A stretch of DNA of 64,000 nt. Origin: Nannocystis pusilla (lineage in GTDB: Bacteria > Myxococcota_A > Polyangia > Nannocystales > Nannocystaceae). The translations under genes were made by a program, and so were the position numbers. Under the pieces are notes generated by a model that was not told the origin of the DNA, did not search any database, and saw only the letters and a program-made list of their open reading frames with translations. Where the stretch lies: assembly GCF_026626665.1 (NCBI RefSeq), contig NZ_JAPNKE010000002.1, positions 7,169,168-7,233,167 on the forward strand. The letters run 5' to 3'. This document shows, in pieces, positions 41,999-52,854 of this stretch. Every line of letters begins with the position of its first letter. Positions within the stretch are counted from its first letter, which is position 1.

Positions 41999-44494
41999 AT
42001 GCGGACACGGCGACTGACTTGGGTGGGGATGTGGAGCATCGCGGCGGCGGCCACCGCCGGCTGCAGCGACGACGGCACGGCTTCGACGGCCGACACGACG
42101 GGGGGCATCCTCCCGACCGCGTCGACGACCGACGGCGCGACCGACGGCACCGCGAGCACCACCGCGACGCCGCCCACGAGCACCACCGAGGGCGGCAGCG
42201 ACAGCGACAACGACAGCGAGTCGACCGTCGCGCCGACCGGCACCACGGCGACCTCGAGCACCACCGACCCGGTCGTCACCAGCACCACCGTCGACACCGA
42301 GACCACCGACGGCTGCGACTGTCCGGCAAACTTCAAGTGCAAGTACGACACCTGCATCCCGGACCTCGGCACCTGCACCACCCACGACGACTGCCCGGGT
42401 GACTCCTACTGCGACCCCGACGGCGAGTGCATCCCGTACGGCGTCCCGGCCGACATCATCAACGACCCCGAGTGTCAGAAGGACAACATCCCCGAGGGCA
42501 TCACCCCGGTGGTGCAGTGCGAGTGGAGCGCGGTCGCCGACCCGGCCAACGACCCGACCAAGAACTCGACGTACATCTACACCACGCCGATGGTCGCCGA
42601 CCTCAACCTCGACAACGACCCGGACAAGCTGCAGCCCTCGATCATCGTCAACACCTTCGCCTCGATCGGCAACATGGGCCGGATCGGCACCCTGCGGATC
42701 TTCGACGGCCGCACCTGCGAGCTGCAGTTGCAGGCCGGCGGCGCCGACGAGCCCGACGACGCCAACCGCCCCGGTTACTCGGCGCACTGGGCCATCGCCG
42801 ACCTCGACAACGACGTCCCGCAGGGCGGCCGGCCGGAGCTCATCGGCTACCACCGCGTCACCAGCAACAACGACAGCGGCCCGCTCAACCTCTACGCCTT
42901 CCGCATCGTCGACGACGGCGACACGCCCAAGCTCGAGCGCATGTGGTACGGCCGCAACTGCGAGACCGACACGCTCCTCAACTTCTCGAGCGCCGGCGCC
43001 ACCAACGGCCCGAGCGTGCACGACCTCGACGGCGACGAGTTCCCCGAGATCATCGTCGGCGACCAGGTGTTCGACCGCGACGGCTGCATCCTCACCACCT
43101 GGAGCGCCAGCGGCGCCAACCACATGCCGGTGATCGCCGACGTCGACCTCGACGGTCAGATGGACTTCGTCAACCACCGCCGCGTCGCCGGCTGGGACCC
43201 GATGACCGGCGAGTGGGTCGACAAGCCGTGGTTCATGCCCGCCAACCAGCCGGGCGGCTTCCTCGCGGTCGCCAACGTCGGCCTCTACTCGGTGGTCGAC
43301 GGCGTCGACTTCGAGCAGGTCCCCGAGGTCGTCGTGCTGTCGGTCAGCAACAGCATCGGCCGCCTGCGGATCCAGAGCCTCACCGGCGAGACCAAGTGGG
43401 GCCCGATTCAGCTCTACGCCAAGGCCAACGAGACGATCGGCCAGGGCGGCCCGGTCACGATCAGCGACTTCGACGGCGACGGCCAGGTCGAGTTCGCCAC
43501 CGCCGCGGCCACCTACTACGCCGTCTACGACCCCGACTGCGTCGCCGCGCTCAATGGCGAGAGCCCGACCGAGCGCCCCGGCGGCAAGTGCGAGCGCTCG
43601 CCGGCGCAGCAGGCCAAGAACCTGCCCGACGGCGTGCTGTGGGTCCAGCCCTCGCAGGACCTGTCGTCCAACATCACCGGCTCGTCGATCTTCGACTTCA
43701 ACGGCGACGGCGCGGCCGAGGCCGTCTACCGCGACGAGTGCTACCTGCGCGTCTACGACGGCAAGAGCGGCGACGTCCTGTTCAGCGCCCCCGCCTCGTC
43801 GGGCACCGGCAACGAGTACCCGACGATCGCCGACGTCGACGGCGACTTCGCCACCGAGATCGTCGTCCCGCGCACCAGCTTCAACAGCTGCCCGGCGATG
43901 GACCCGCTGTTCCCGATGGCGCCGAAGTTCGTGTCGCGCCCCGGCTTCGTCGTCTACCGCGACCCGCTCGACCGCTGGGCCAACTCGCGGCCGATCTGGA
44001 ACCAATATCAATACTCGATCACCCACGTCACCGACGACGCCCGCGTCCCGCCGGCCGGCACGTTCGTCAACAACTGGCAGACCGAGGGCCTCAACAACTT
44101 CCGCCAGAACGACCAGGGCAGCACCGGCAAGCTCAACATCGCCGACCTCACCGTCGAGCTGACCGACCTCGGCACCCTGTGCCAGAACCAGGGCGGCACC
44201 ATCGACCTCCAGGCCGAGGTGTGCAACCGCGGCACCAACCCGGTCCAGGACGGCGTGGTCGTCCAGTTCCTCGAGACCACCGACCCCAACCAGCCCGTCG
44301 ACCAGGCCGCCGTCGTCTGCGAGGCCGTCACCACCAAGCTGCTCGCCCCCGGCGAGTGCGAGACCGTGACGTGCACCGCCGACCTCCAGGGCGGCGGCAC
44401 CGTCTACGTCGACGTCGACCCGGCCGACAAGATCGCCGACTGCCACCCTGGCAACAACCTCGGCGCCGACGCCCTCGACATCTGCCCGGGCTGA
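41999..44494 (+). CDS. Large lipoprotein with FG-GAP/VCBS-type repeats
   Basis: 831 residues from ATG 41999. The signal MRTRRLTWVGMWSIAAAATAGC carries a lipobox, followed by an ~85-residue Thr/Ser/Asp/Gly linker and a Cys-rich knot (CDCPANFKCKYDTCIP; CPGDSYCDPDGECIP). The body has repeated VCBS/FG-GAP units with Ca-binding DxDxDG-like loops: VADLNLDNDPD, ADLDNDVPQ, HDLDGDEFPEI, ADVDLDGQMDF, SDFDGDGQVEF, FDFNGDGAAEA and ADVDGDFATEI. These should form a seven-bladed propeller. A CARDB-like C-terminal domain follows (KLNIADLTVELTDLG). It is a likely surface protein with carbohydrate- or matrix-binding type architecture. Confidence 0.85.
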   Translation: MRTRRLTWVGMWSIAAAATAGCSDDGTASTADTTGGILPTASTTDGATDGTASTTATPPTSTTEGGSDSDNDSESTVAPTGTTATSSTTDPVVTSTTVDTETTDGCDCPANFKCKYDTCIPDLGTCTTHDDCPGDSYCDPDGECIPYGVPADIINDPECQKDNIPEGITPVVQCEWSAVADPANDPTKNSTYIYTTPMVADLNLDNDPDKLQPSIIVNTFASIGNMGRIGTLRIFDGRTCELQLQAGGADEPDDANRPGYSAHWAIADLDNDVPQGGRPELIGYHRVTSNNDSGPLNLYAFRIVDDGDTPKLERMWYGRNCETDTLLNFSSAGATNGPSVHDLDGDEFPEIIVGDQVFDRDGCILTTWSASGANHMPVIADVDLDGQMDFVNHRRVAGWDPMTGEWVDKPWFMPANQPGGFLAVANVGLYSVVDGVDFEQVPEVVVLSVSNSIGRLRIQSLTGETKWGPIQLYAKANETIGQGGPVTISDFDGDGQVEFATAAATYYAVYDPDCVAALNGESPTERPGGKCERSPAQQAKNLPDGVLWVQPSQDLSSNITGSSIFDFNGDGAAEAVYRDECYLRVYDGKSGDVLFSAPASSGTGNEYPTIADVDGDFATEIVVPRTSFNSCPAMDPLFPMAPKFVSRPGFVVYRDPLDRWANSRPIWNQYQYSITHVTDDARVPPAGTFVNNWQTEGLNNFRQNDQGSTGKLNIADLTVELTDLGTLCQNQGGTIDLQAEVCNRGTNPVQDGVVVQFLETTDPNQPVDQAAVVCEAVTTKLLAPGECETVTCTADLQGGGTVYVDVDPADKIADCHPGNNLGADALDICPG

Positions 44495-44844
44495 GCCGCC
44501 GCAGCTCTTCCATCGCGCCCGTCCGAGGGGCCACGCCGGCGCGCCGGCGCGGCCCCTCGTCGCGACCTCTGCCCTCGCCGCACCTGTCCCGAAGGCCGGC
44601 CGAACGCCGCTCTCGCTGCGCCTCGCCAGATCTCGGGGCACCTGTAGCGTGTCGGGATCGGCGATTGCCATGACCTTCATGGCATGCTTCAAAAGACATG
44701 TCGCGACACCCCGTGTCCGCCCACACCGTCTGACATGTCCTCGGGGACATCTTTTTCATTCCCGCCCGCCGCCTCGACCCCGCGAGAAAAATCGCACGAC
44801 ATCTCGACTGGTCGCTCCAGCCGGGCCGAGCTAGCGTCCGGGTG
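44495..44844. other. Intergenic region with repeat-family palindromes
   Basis: 350 bases without a supported gene. Contains CACCTGTCCCGAAGGCCGGC near 44581, AAAAGACATGTCGCG near 44692 and the clean palindrome ACATGTCC-TC-GGGGACAT at 44733-44750. The promoter for the lipoprotein/receptor pair must lie between 44750 and 44844. Confidence 0.5.
44733..44750. repeat. Repeat-family palindrome
   Basis: ACATGTCC-TC-GGGGACAT, one of the better-preserved copies, about 95 bases before the lipoprotein start. Confidence 0.6.
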
Positions 44845-45869
44845 ATGCGGCGCTGGCTGTTCGCGCTCGGCACCGTGGGCCTCGGCGCCTGCATCCCGGT
44901 CGAGTACGACTGGCAGGTCGTCGACGCGCGCTTCCGCGGCATCCTGACCGAGGTCGTCGAGCCCGGCGGCTACGGCTCATTGTTGCATGTGCCCCCGGAT
45001 CGGCGTCGCGCCTTCGTCCTCCCGCTCGACACCGTCGAGCTCGAGTGGAAGGTCGCCGTCCCGCCCGGGCAGGAGCTGCAGCCGCCGATCTGGGTCGCCT
45101 GCTCGCAGGAGGACTGCCTCGGGCTGTGGAACGGGGCCTACTTCCTGGACTATCTGTACGACTGCCCCGACCCCATGCCCATCCGCGTCGCCGTCTCGTG
45201 TCGGCTGGGCGAGGAGCACCGGATCCGCGTGCGCACGGCCGGCGCCTATTCTGGCGGAAACTTGTTCATGCTCCTGGTCGTCGGCAGCCGCCGCGCGGAC
45301 CTTTCCCCCGCGAATGCCTCGAGCGCCTGGCCACCTCCCCGCGCGGCGACCTGGCCCCCTGCCTCATCATCCTGCGCTACCCGCCCTGGAACCCCGACGC
45401 GTTCGGCCTGCCGTTCTTGCCGGAGGAAGCGGGCGTCCCGAAGGAGGTCCGCGACGAGCAGGCCGACACCAACCCCACGGTGCTCGGCTTCACCGTCACG
45501 CGCGAGCGCGGCGACCTGCGCGAGGAGCTCGTCATCGACCTCGGCGACCCCGTCCCGGTCCGCCGCGGCGATCGCCTCCACGTCGAGCCGCGCCTCGCCG
45601 CCGACGCCGCCCAGGAGTACTGGGTCTCGGTCGGCGACCTGCCGAACATGCCGTGGTCGGGCACCCTCGAGCAGCGCGTCGAGGAGCTCCGCTACGAGGT
45701 CCTGTTCAGCGAGCCCGTCATCTACGACCCCGAATACGGGCAGGGGCCGCCGTTCACCTTCGTGGTCCCCCACGACGTCGTCCCGACCACCATGTGGATC
45801 GACGTCCTCGACGATCGCCAGGGCCAGGCCTTCGTCGAGCTCCAGTTCGTCCCCGAAGCCGGCGCATGA
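44845..45869 (+). CDS. Lipoprotein upstream of a TonB-dependent receptor (one frameshift)
   Basis: About 341 residues from ATG 44845 (GTG 44842 is adjacent). The signal MRRWLFALGTVGLGAC gives a lipobox, followed by a beta-rich protein with a few Cys (WVACSQEDCLGLW). A missing C in the C-run near 45312 is needed to join RRADLSP to RECLERLATSPRGDLAPCLI. The C-terminal part has FVVPHDVVPTTMWIDVLDD. I do not recognise the family. The stop overlaps the receptor start as ATGA, so the two are translationally coupled. This lipoprotein may be the receptor's surface-exposed partner, by analogy with SusCD-like pairs, but no SusD similarity is seen. Confidence 0.65.
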
Positions 45870-48194
45870 TCACTCTCGGCCTCGCCGCCTGCCTCCTCGT
45901 CGCCGCCCCGGCGACTGGCCCAGCCGCGGCTCATACCGCCGTGCAGGGCACCCTGCGCAGCGCCGGCGAGCGCCTCCCGGTCGCCGGCGCCCGCGTCTTC
46001 GCCCGCGCGCGCAAGGGCCCCGCGTGGACCCGCGAGGCGGTGTCCGCCGGTGACGGCCGCTTCCTCCTCACCGACCTCCTCCCGCGACTTCGTCCTCATC
46101 GTCGTCGCCACCGGCCACCAGCGCTTCGAGCAGCCCACGCCTGCCGCCTACTGGTCGCGCCGCAAGCCGCCGACGATCTATCTCCAGCCCCAGGGCGCCG
46201 GCGGCTATCGCACGATCGTCGAGCAGGAGCGCGTCAGCAAGCCGAGCCCCGTCAGCACCATGCAGCCCGAGGAGATCGCCAACCTCCCCGGCAGCCAGGG
46301 CGACCCGCTGCGCGCCTTGCAGAACCTGCCCGGCGTCGCCCGCGTCCCCGCCGGCCTCGGCCTCCTCATCCTCCGCGGCGCGGCCCCCAATCAATCGCAG
46401 GTGTTCTTCGGCGAGCACCCGCTCCCGCGCGCCTTTCACATCCCCGGCCTCGCCAGCATCGTCCCGGCCGGCGTCATCGGCGGCATCGAATACGTCCCCG
46501 GCAACTTCTCCGCGCATTACGGCAACGCCGTCGGCGGCATCGTCCACCTCATGCCGCGCGTCGGCCGGCGCGACGGCGTCCACGGTCACGTCAAGCTCGA
46601 CCTCATCACCGCCGGCGCGCGGGTCGAGGGCCCGTTCGGCAAGGGCGGCTCCTACTTGCTGGCCGCCCAGCGCGGCTACCTCGACCTCGTCTGGCGCGCC
46701 TTGCCCGAGGACGCCACCCGCGGCCTCCCCCACATCAACCCGCGCTACCACGATTATCAATTCATCTTCGACCACCCCGTCGGCCGCGGCGGCACGGTGA
46801 CGATGCGGCTCCTCGGCGCCGACGACACCTTCCATTTTCGCCACGCCTTCGACACGCGCGAGCCGCTGTCGATGCAAAGCGGCTTCAACCGCGTCGACCT
46901 CGCCTTCCGTCAACGCCACGGCCGCTGGGACTTCCTGCTCGCCCCCGCCGTGCGCTTCGACCGCACCGAATTCGACAGCGGTAACGTCTTTCTCCGCCGG
47001 CGCAACGACATCGTCGGCCTGCTCCGCGCCGAGGCCAGCGTCCGCCCGTGGCGCCCGCTCCAGCTCACCCTCGGCGTCGACACCCAGCTCGACCGCTACC
47101 GCGCCCTCGTGCGCACGCGCGACGATCAGGGCGACCTCGTCGACACGCGGAACCGCGGCTTCTTCTCCAACACCGGCGTCTACTTCCATTCGCAGCTCGA
47201 CCTCGGCCGCTACGCGCTCGTCGCCGGCGCCCGCGTCAGCGCCTTCACCGGCGGCACCAACGCCAAGCACGTCGTCGACCCGCGCCTGATGCTGCGCTAC
47301 AGCCCGCACGAGCGGGTCCGGATCCAGCTCGCCGCGGGCACCTACTCGCAGGCCACCTATCGCAGCGACAGCGTGAGCGCCGGCGTCTTCGACCAGTGGC
47401 GGACCCCCGGGCAGCTGTTCCCCGGGCCGACCATCTACTCCGGCGACTTCCGGACCGTCTTCCCCGCCGCCATTCGCTACCTCGACCCCCAGCTCGAGTT
47501 CGATCCGGAGGGACAGGTCGGCGCCCTGCGGGCCACCCAGTACAGCGCCAACCTCCACCTCGACCTCGGCGATCGCATCGCCCTCGACGCCACCCTGTTC
47601 TATCGCAAGGTCCGCGCCGACATTCCCCCCGCTCCCGCAGACCCGGACGCGCCCACCGCCCGCTCCGCCACCGGCGGCCTCGAGGTCATGCTGCGCCACG
47701 ACCTCACCGCCCGCCTGTTCGGCTGGATCGCCTACACCTGGATGCGCTCGAGCACCACCTTCACCTTCCCGAACCGGCCGACGCCGACGCGGGTCGCCGA
47801 CGACTTCGACCAGCGCCACAACCTCGTCATGTTGGTCGGCTACAAGCTCCCGCGCCGCTGGTCGATCGCCGGCCGCTTCCGCCTCGTCACCGGCCTGCCC
47901 TACACCGCGATCATCGGCTCGATCACCACCGACGAGAGCTGGGCGTTCAGCCCGAACACGCCGGTGTTCGGCGCGCCCAACGGCGCGCGCATGCCGGTGT
48001 TCCACCAGCTCGACCTCCGCGTCGACCGCACGTGGATCTTGCCTCGCTGCGTGGTCGGGGCCTACCTCGACGTGATGAACGTGTACAACCGGCAAAATGC
48101 CGAGGGCATCCTGTATTCGCAGGACTACGCCCGCACCCGCGCGGCCGTCGGCCTGCCGATCCTGCCCGTCCTCGGCGTGCAGGTCACCTACTGA
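45866..48194 (+). CDS. TonB-dependent outer-membrane receptor (one frameshift)
   Basis: About 776 residues from ATG 45866, with signal MITLGLAACLLVAAPATGPA. A carboxypeptidase-regulatory-like domain follows (AVQGTLRSAGERLPVAGARV), interrupted near 46083 where two bases seem missing before DFVLIVVATGHQRFEQ. The plug domain has PGSQGDPLRALQNLPGVARV, LILRGAAPNQSQVFF and YVPGNFSAHYGNAVGGIV. The remaining ~550 residues are a beta-barrel with alternating aromatic strands, ending with an outer-membrane-type C-terminal strand (VLGVQVTY). It probably imports an unknown substrate across the outer membrane using TonB energy. No substrate genes are adjacent. Confidence 0.85.
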
Positions 48195-48198
48195 TGCG

Positions 48199-48450
48199 TC
48201 ACGCCCCGAGCATCAGCGCGACGATCGCCAGCAGCGCGAACACCACCCCGAAATAGGTGTACTTGTCGCGCCGCAGCATGATCGCCAGCAGCCCGCAGGC
48301 CACCGCCGGCGCGGTGTACAGCATCATCTGCTCCCACCCCACGCGGTGCCCCTTCATGCCCGCCTCCACGAACGCGATCGCGCCCATGCACATCGCCACG
48401 TACGCGAGGAACGTCGGCACGAAGCTCTTCTTGGCTTGCGTCTCGGCCAT
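48199..48450 (-). CDS. Small membrane protein (83 residues)
   Basis: MAETQAKKSFVPTFLAYVAM start. There are three hydrophobic segments, consistent with a small inner-membrane protein. Not recognised. The last codons are 4 bases from the stop of the convergent receptor gene. It shares orientation with the next small membrane protein upstream. Confidence 0.65.
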   Translation of the reverse strand: MAETQAKKSFVPTFLAYVAMCMGAIAFVEAGMKGHRVGWEQMMLYTAPAVACGLLAIMLRRDKYTYFGVVFALLAIVALMLGA

Positions 48451-48526
48451 GGCGAAGGGCTAACCGATCGCCGCCGCCCTGTCGACCGCGAAGCGCCGCG
48501 GCCCCATTCGCGGCGCTGCGAGGTCC

Positions 48527-48943
48527 TCAGCCCTCGCGGTCGCGCCTGGCCGCCAGCAGCAGCAGCGCCGCACAGCCCGCGCTGACGCCCGCGTTGACGT
48601 GCAGGTCCGCGGGCGCGAGCCCGACCCTGGCGCCCCAGTAGAGCCACTGCGTCGCCGCGTCCCACCCATAAAAACCAGCGTTGGCCAGCAAGATCGCCCG
48701 CCGGTCGGCCGCCCGGCCCATCCGCAGCGTCAGCAACACCGCCGCCGCCATGAACACGTGGAAGCTGGCGATGCTGAACCACTGGAACTCGCGCGTCGGC
48801 GTCATCGCCCCGCCGCGGTACTGTGCGTCGAGCGGCCCCGGGTCGAACACCAGGGTGCACGCGATCAGCAGGTTGAACAGCGCGTAGACGACGACGATGC
48901 ACTTGCTGAGGCGCGGCACGATATTCCCTCCATTTAAAAACAT
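48527..48943 (-). CDS. Four-helix membrane protein (138 residues)
   Basis: MFLNGGNIVPRLSKCIVVVY start. It has four hydrophobic segments with a conserved-looking ANAGFYGWDAATQWLYWGA loop. Not recognised by family name, but it has the composition of a DoxX-like or uncharacterised four-helix protein. Separated by 76 bases from the smaller membrane gene on the same strand; both may share one transcript starting near 48960, where the sequence is locally AT-rich (TTTAAAAACATCG). Confidence 0.65.
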   Translation of the reverse strand: MFLNGGNIVPRLSKCIVVVYALFNLLIACTLVFDPGPLDAQYRGGAMTPTREFQWFSIASFHVFMAAAVLLTLRMGRAADRRAILLANAGFYGWDAATQWLYWGARVGLAPADLHVNAGVSAGCAALLLLAARRDREG

Positions 48944-49063
48944 CGTACTACGGATCGCCCGCCGCGATCACCTCGCGACTCCTCGCCCCTGGCTTTGCCC
49001 GAGGGCCGGCCGACCCCAGCGGGCTCGCGGCCTCAGGCGTGCTCGCCCCGGTGATCGCCAAAC

Positions 49064-49090
49064 CATGTCTTCGAGGACATGTCCTCGAGA
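49064..49090. repeat. Repeat-family palindromes, two overlapping copies
   Basis: CATGTCT-TCGA-GGACATG followed directly by TCCTCGAGA, so the right arm of the first copy is the left arm of the second. Confidence 0.65.
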
Positions 49091-49354
49091 CCAGCCAATC
49101 ACCCACCCCCGCGATCGCCACCTGTCCCGAAGACCATCCGTCTCCTCACCGCCTCGTTCGTCTTCTGTTTATTTCTGTCACAGAGGAGCGAGCGACGTGC
49201 ATCGGCCTTCGCGGGCGACTCGCACGTGCGCCGACGCAGACGTCGCACCCGGGCCGTTCGCCACGGCAGGCCGTGGTGCGCGCGGCCTCGCGCCGCGCAT
49301 CATCACGTTCGGCCGCGTCAGGCGCCGGGGCTCGGCGCGTATACTTGGCGCCGA

Positions 49355-49372
49355 CCTGTCCCCGCAGACAGG
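49355..49372. repeat. Repeat-family palindrome abutting the kinase ribosome binding site
   Basis: CCTGTC-CCCGCA-GACAGG, whose right arm runs into AGGAGG (49368-49376 region) eight or so bases before ATG 49382. A stem here would place the Shine-Dalgarno sequence at the edge of a hairpin. Confidence 0.55.
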
Positions 49373-49381
49373 AGGAGTCCC

Positions 49382-50614
<1,233 letters not shown>

Positions 50615-50624
50615 GCGAATCGAC

Positions 50625-50640
50625 CTGTCCCGGGGGACAG
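50625..50640. repeat. Repeat-family palindrome downstream of the kinase gene
   Basis: CTGTCCC-GG-GGGACAG, 10 bases after the kinase stop codon. The position and stem suit a terminator, although no T-run follows. Confidence 0.6.
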
Positions 50641-50842
50641 CACGATCGCAATGCGAACAGAGCCGCTGCGCCGGCGGGACCGACAGCCTCGGCCGGCCCC
50701 GCGGCAGCGGCAGGAGCACACCCCCGCGGCGAGCCGCGGCCGATCGCCGAGGCAGCGCCGATTCGCTCGACTGCCAGCATTTCCTCGCCCGGCGACCGCC
50801 GCGCCGTTGCGGCGCGGCGCGGCCCGGCCCAAGGATCGGCGC

Positions 50843-52033
50843 ATGGGCGGTCTGAATCTGGGAAGAGTCTTCGGCGTGCGGATCGCGGCCGATTGGAGCC
50901 TGTTCGTCGCCCTGTGGCTGGTCGCCGTCAGCCTCGCGCTGGGCTCGTTCCCGGTCTGGCACCCCGAGTGGGGCGACGGCCTGCGCTGGGTCGTCGCCTG
51001 CGTCGCCGCGGTGCTGCTGTTCGCCTCGGTGCTGATCCACGAGCTGTCGCACGCCCTGGTCGCGCGCAGCTACGGCCTCGAGGTGCGCAGCATCCACCTG
51101 TTCGTGTTCGGCGGCGTCGCCAACATCGAGCGCGAGCCCGAGACCCCGCGCGCCGAGCTGGCGATTGCGATGGTCGGCCCGCTGACGAGCATCGGCCTCG
51201 GCGTGGTGTTCCTGGCGCTCGGCGGCTGGCTCGCGCGCCTCGGCGGCGACCCCGAGCGGCTCATGCGAGACCTCGGCCCGACCGCCACCTTGCTGTTCTG
51301 GCTCGGCCCGCTCAACCTCTTCCTGGGCCTGTTCAACCTGCTGCCGGGCTTCCCGCTCGACGGCGGCCGGGTCCTGCGCGCGCTGCTGTGGCGGGCCACC
51401 GGCGACCTGCAGGCGGCCACCCGCTGGGCCTCGCTGTCGGGGCAGGCGATCGGCTTCGTGCTCGTGTTCGCCGGCATGGCGATGATCTTCGGCGCGCGCG
51501 TGCCGTGGTTCGGCACCGGCGTCGTCTCGGGGCTGTGGATCAGCGTCATCGGGTGGTTCCTCGCCAGCGCCGCGGCCATGAGCTACCGCCAGCTCGTGAT
51601 CATGCATCTGGTCGAGGGCGTGCCGGTGCGGCGATTGATGCGCCGCGACGTCGCCGCGGTCCCGCCGACCCTGCCGGTCGCCCGCCTGGTCGACGATTAC
51701 CTGATGCGCAGCGATCAGCGGGCCTTCCCGGTGATCGCCGGCGACAAACTGGCGGGCATCGTCTGCCTCGAGGACGTGCGGGTCGTCGAGCGCGACGTGT
51801 GGAACGACATCGAGGTCGGCACGATCATGACCCCGGCGGCCGCGCTCGAGACGGTCGGCGTCGACGACGAGCTCACCGTGGCGATGCGGGCCTTCAGCCG
51901 CAAGGACGTCGAGCAATTGCCGGTCGTCGACGGCGAGCGGCTGGTCGGCGTGCTGCGCCGGCGCGACATCCTCAAATGGCTCGAGTTGCAGGCGCCTCGC
52001 GGCGAGCGGCCGGTGCAGCCGCGACCGGCCTGA
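50843..52033 (+). CDS. Site-2 protease family zinc metalloprotease (M50) with CBS domains
   Basis: 396 residues from ATG 50843 with AAGGA upstream. Membrane helices surround HELSH (residues 66-70) and a second motif NLLPGFPLDGGRVLRALLWR supplying the Asp ligand. A C-terminal pair of CBS domains follows (PVRRLMRRDVAAVPPTLPVA; VGTIMTPAAALETVGVDDEL). This layout is the Rip3/SpoIVFB-like group of intramembrane proteases, which cut regulators within the membrane; CBS domains may sense nucleotides. Targets are unknown; the kinase upstream and the exported proteins downstream suggest envelope signalling. Confidence 0.93.
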   Translation: MGGLNLGRVFGVRIAADWSLFVALWLVAVSLALGSFPVWHPEWGDGLRWVVACVAAVLLFASVLIHELSHALVARSYGLEVRSIHLFVFGGVANIEREPETPRAELAIAMVGPLTSIGLGVVFLALGGWLARLGGDPERLMRDLGPTATLLFWLGPLNLFLGLFNLLPGFPLDGGRVLRALLWRATGDLQAATRWASLSGQAIGFVLVFAGMAMIFGARVPWFGTGVVSGLWISVIGWFLASAAAMSYRQLVIMHLVEGVPVRRLMRRDVAAVPPTLPVARLVDDYLMRSDQRAFPVIAGDKLAGIVCLEDVRVVERDVWNDIEVGTIMTPAAALETVGVDDELTVAMRAFSRKDVEQLPVVDGERLVGVLRRRDILKWLELQAPRGERPVQPRPA

Positions 52034-52180
52034 ACCGTCGACGGGCGCGCGAGCCGGCGGCGGGTGGCCGGCGCGCACCCGGACAAGCCCTGATCGCCAC
52101 ACCCGCGAATCGCCCCCGCGACGGGTCCCCGCGGCGCCGTGGTGGTGGCATTCGCGTAAAAGACGTCCAACGCTGCAAGC

Positions 52181-52846
52181 ATGTCATTCACCCGGACCAC
52201 CCTCCCCCTCACTGTCGCCCTCGCTCTGGCGCTCCCGGGCGTCGCCGCCGCCGACATGCCGCCCGGTCCGTCGCAGCCGTCGACCCCGACCTCGGGCGCT
52301 CCCACCCATCCGAGTCCGTCGACCAGCCCGACGCACAACACCGAGCAGAACCCGACCAATGTGCAGACGCCGACCGACGAGCTCTCCGACGAGGAGATCC
52401 TCATGGTGATGGAGACCATCAACGACACCAGCGCCGAGCACAACCGCCGGGCCCAGAAGGCGGCCAAGAACAAGCGCGTCAAGAAGTTCGCCGAGATGCG
52501 GGTCAAGCACGCCAAGGGGGCCAAGAAGCGGCAGACTGCCTTGCACGTCCGGCACAAGCTGAAGCCCAAGACCGGCCCGACCGACGTCGCCTACAAGGCC
52601 TCGATGACCGAGACCTACAAGGATCTCGACACCGCGACCCGGGGCAACGAATACGACACCACGTACATCGACGACGAGGTCCAGGCGCTGACGAACGTCC
52701 TCGACACGATCGACCGCAGGTTCATGCCCAACGTCGACCTGCCCGAGCTGCGCGACGAACTCAACACCGTGCGCGCCCAGGTCGACAGCGACCTCAAGGA
52801 GGCCGAAGCGATCCGCGACGCCCTCCGCGCCTTGCCGGCCACCTGA
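52181..52846 (+). CDS. DUF4142 domain-containing secreted protein
   Basis: 221 residues. The signal MSFTRTTLPLTVALALALPG ends at A-A-A-D. After a Pro/Ser/Thr linker, a helical DUF4142-type domain follows (DEEILMVMETINDTSAEHNR, KKFAEMRVKHAKGAKKRQTA, YIDDEVQALTNVLDTID). The family is periplasmic, ferritin-like in helical layout and of unknown role. It is 8 bases upstream of the DUF6600-like gene, so they are probably one operon. Confidence 0.85.
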   Translation: MSFTRTTLPLTVALALALPGVAAADMPPGPSQPSTPTSGAPTHPSPSTSPTHNTEQNPTNVQTPTDELSDEEILMVMETINDTSAEHNRRAQKAAKNKRVKKFAEMRVKHAKGAKKRQTALHVRHKLKPKTGPTDVAYKASMTETYKDLDTATRGNEYDTTYIDDEVQALTNVLDTIDRRFMPNVDLPELRDELNTVRAQVDSDLKEAEAIRDALRALPAT

Positions 52847-52854
52847 GCCTCGCC

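Larger units (their letters stand above)
48944..49381. other. Divergent intergenic region with repeat-family palindromes
   Basis: 438 bases. Repeats lie at 49064-49090 and 49355-49372 (listed). A less GC-rich patch around 49160-49185 (TTCTGTTTATTTCTGTCACA) is the best candidate for the kinase gene promoter. No gene is supported. Confidence 0.5.

Noticed and set aside
41414..44692. Minus-strand open frame of about 1090 codons opposite the FG-GAP lipoprotein
   Set aside because: Val/Asp/Gly/Arg-rich shadow without a start context or motif; the plus strand has a lipobox, Cys knot and Ca-binding repeats.
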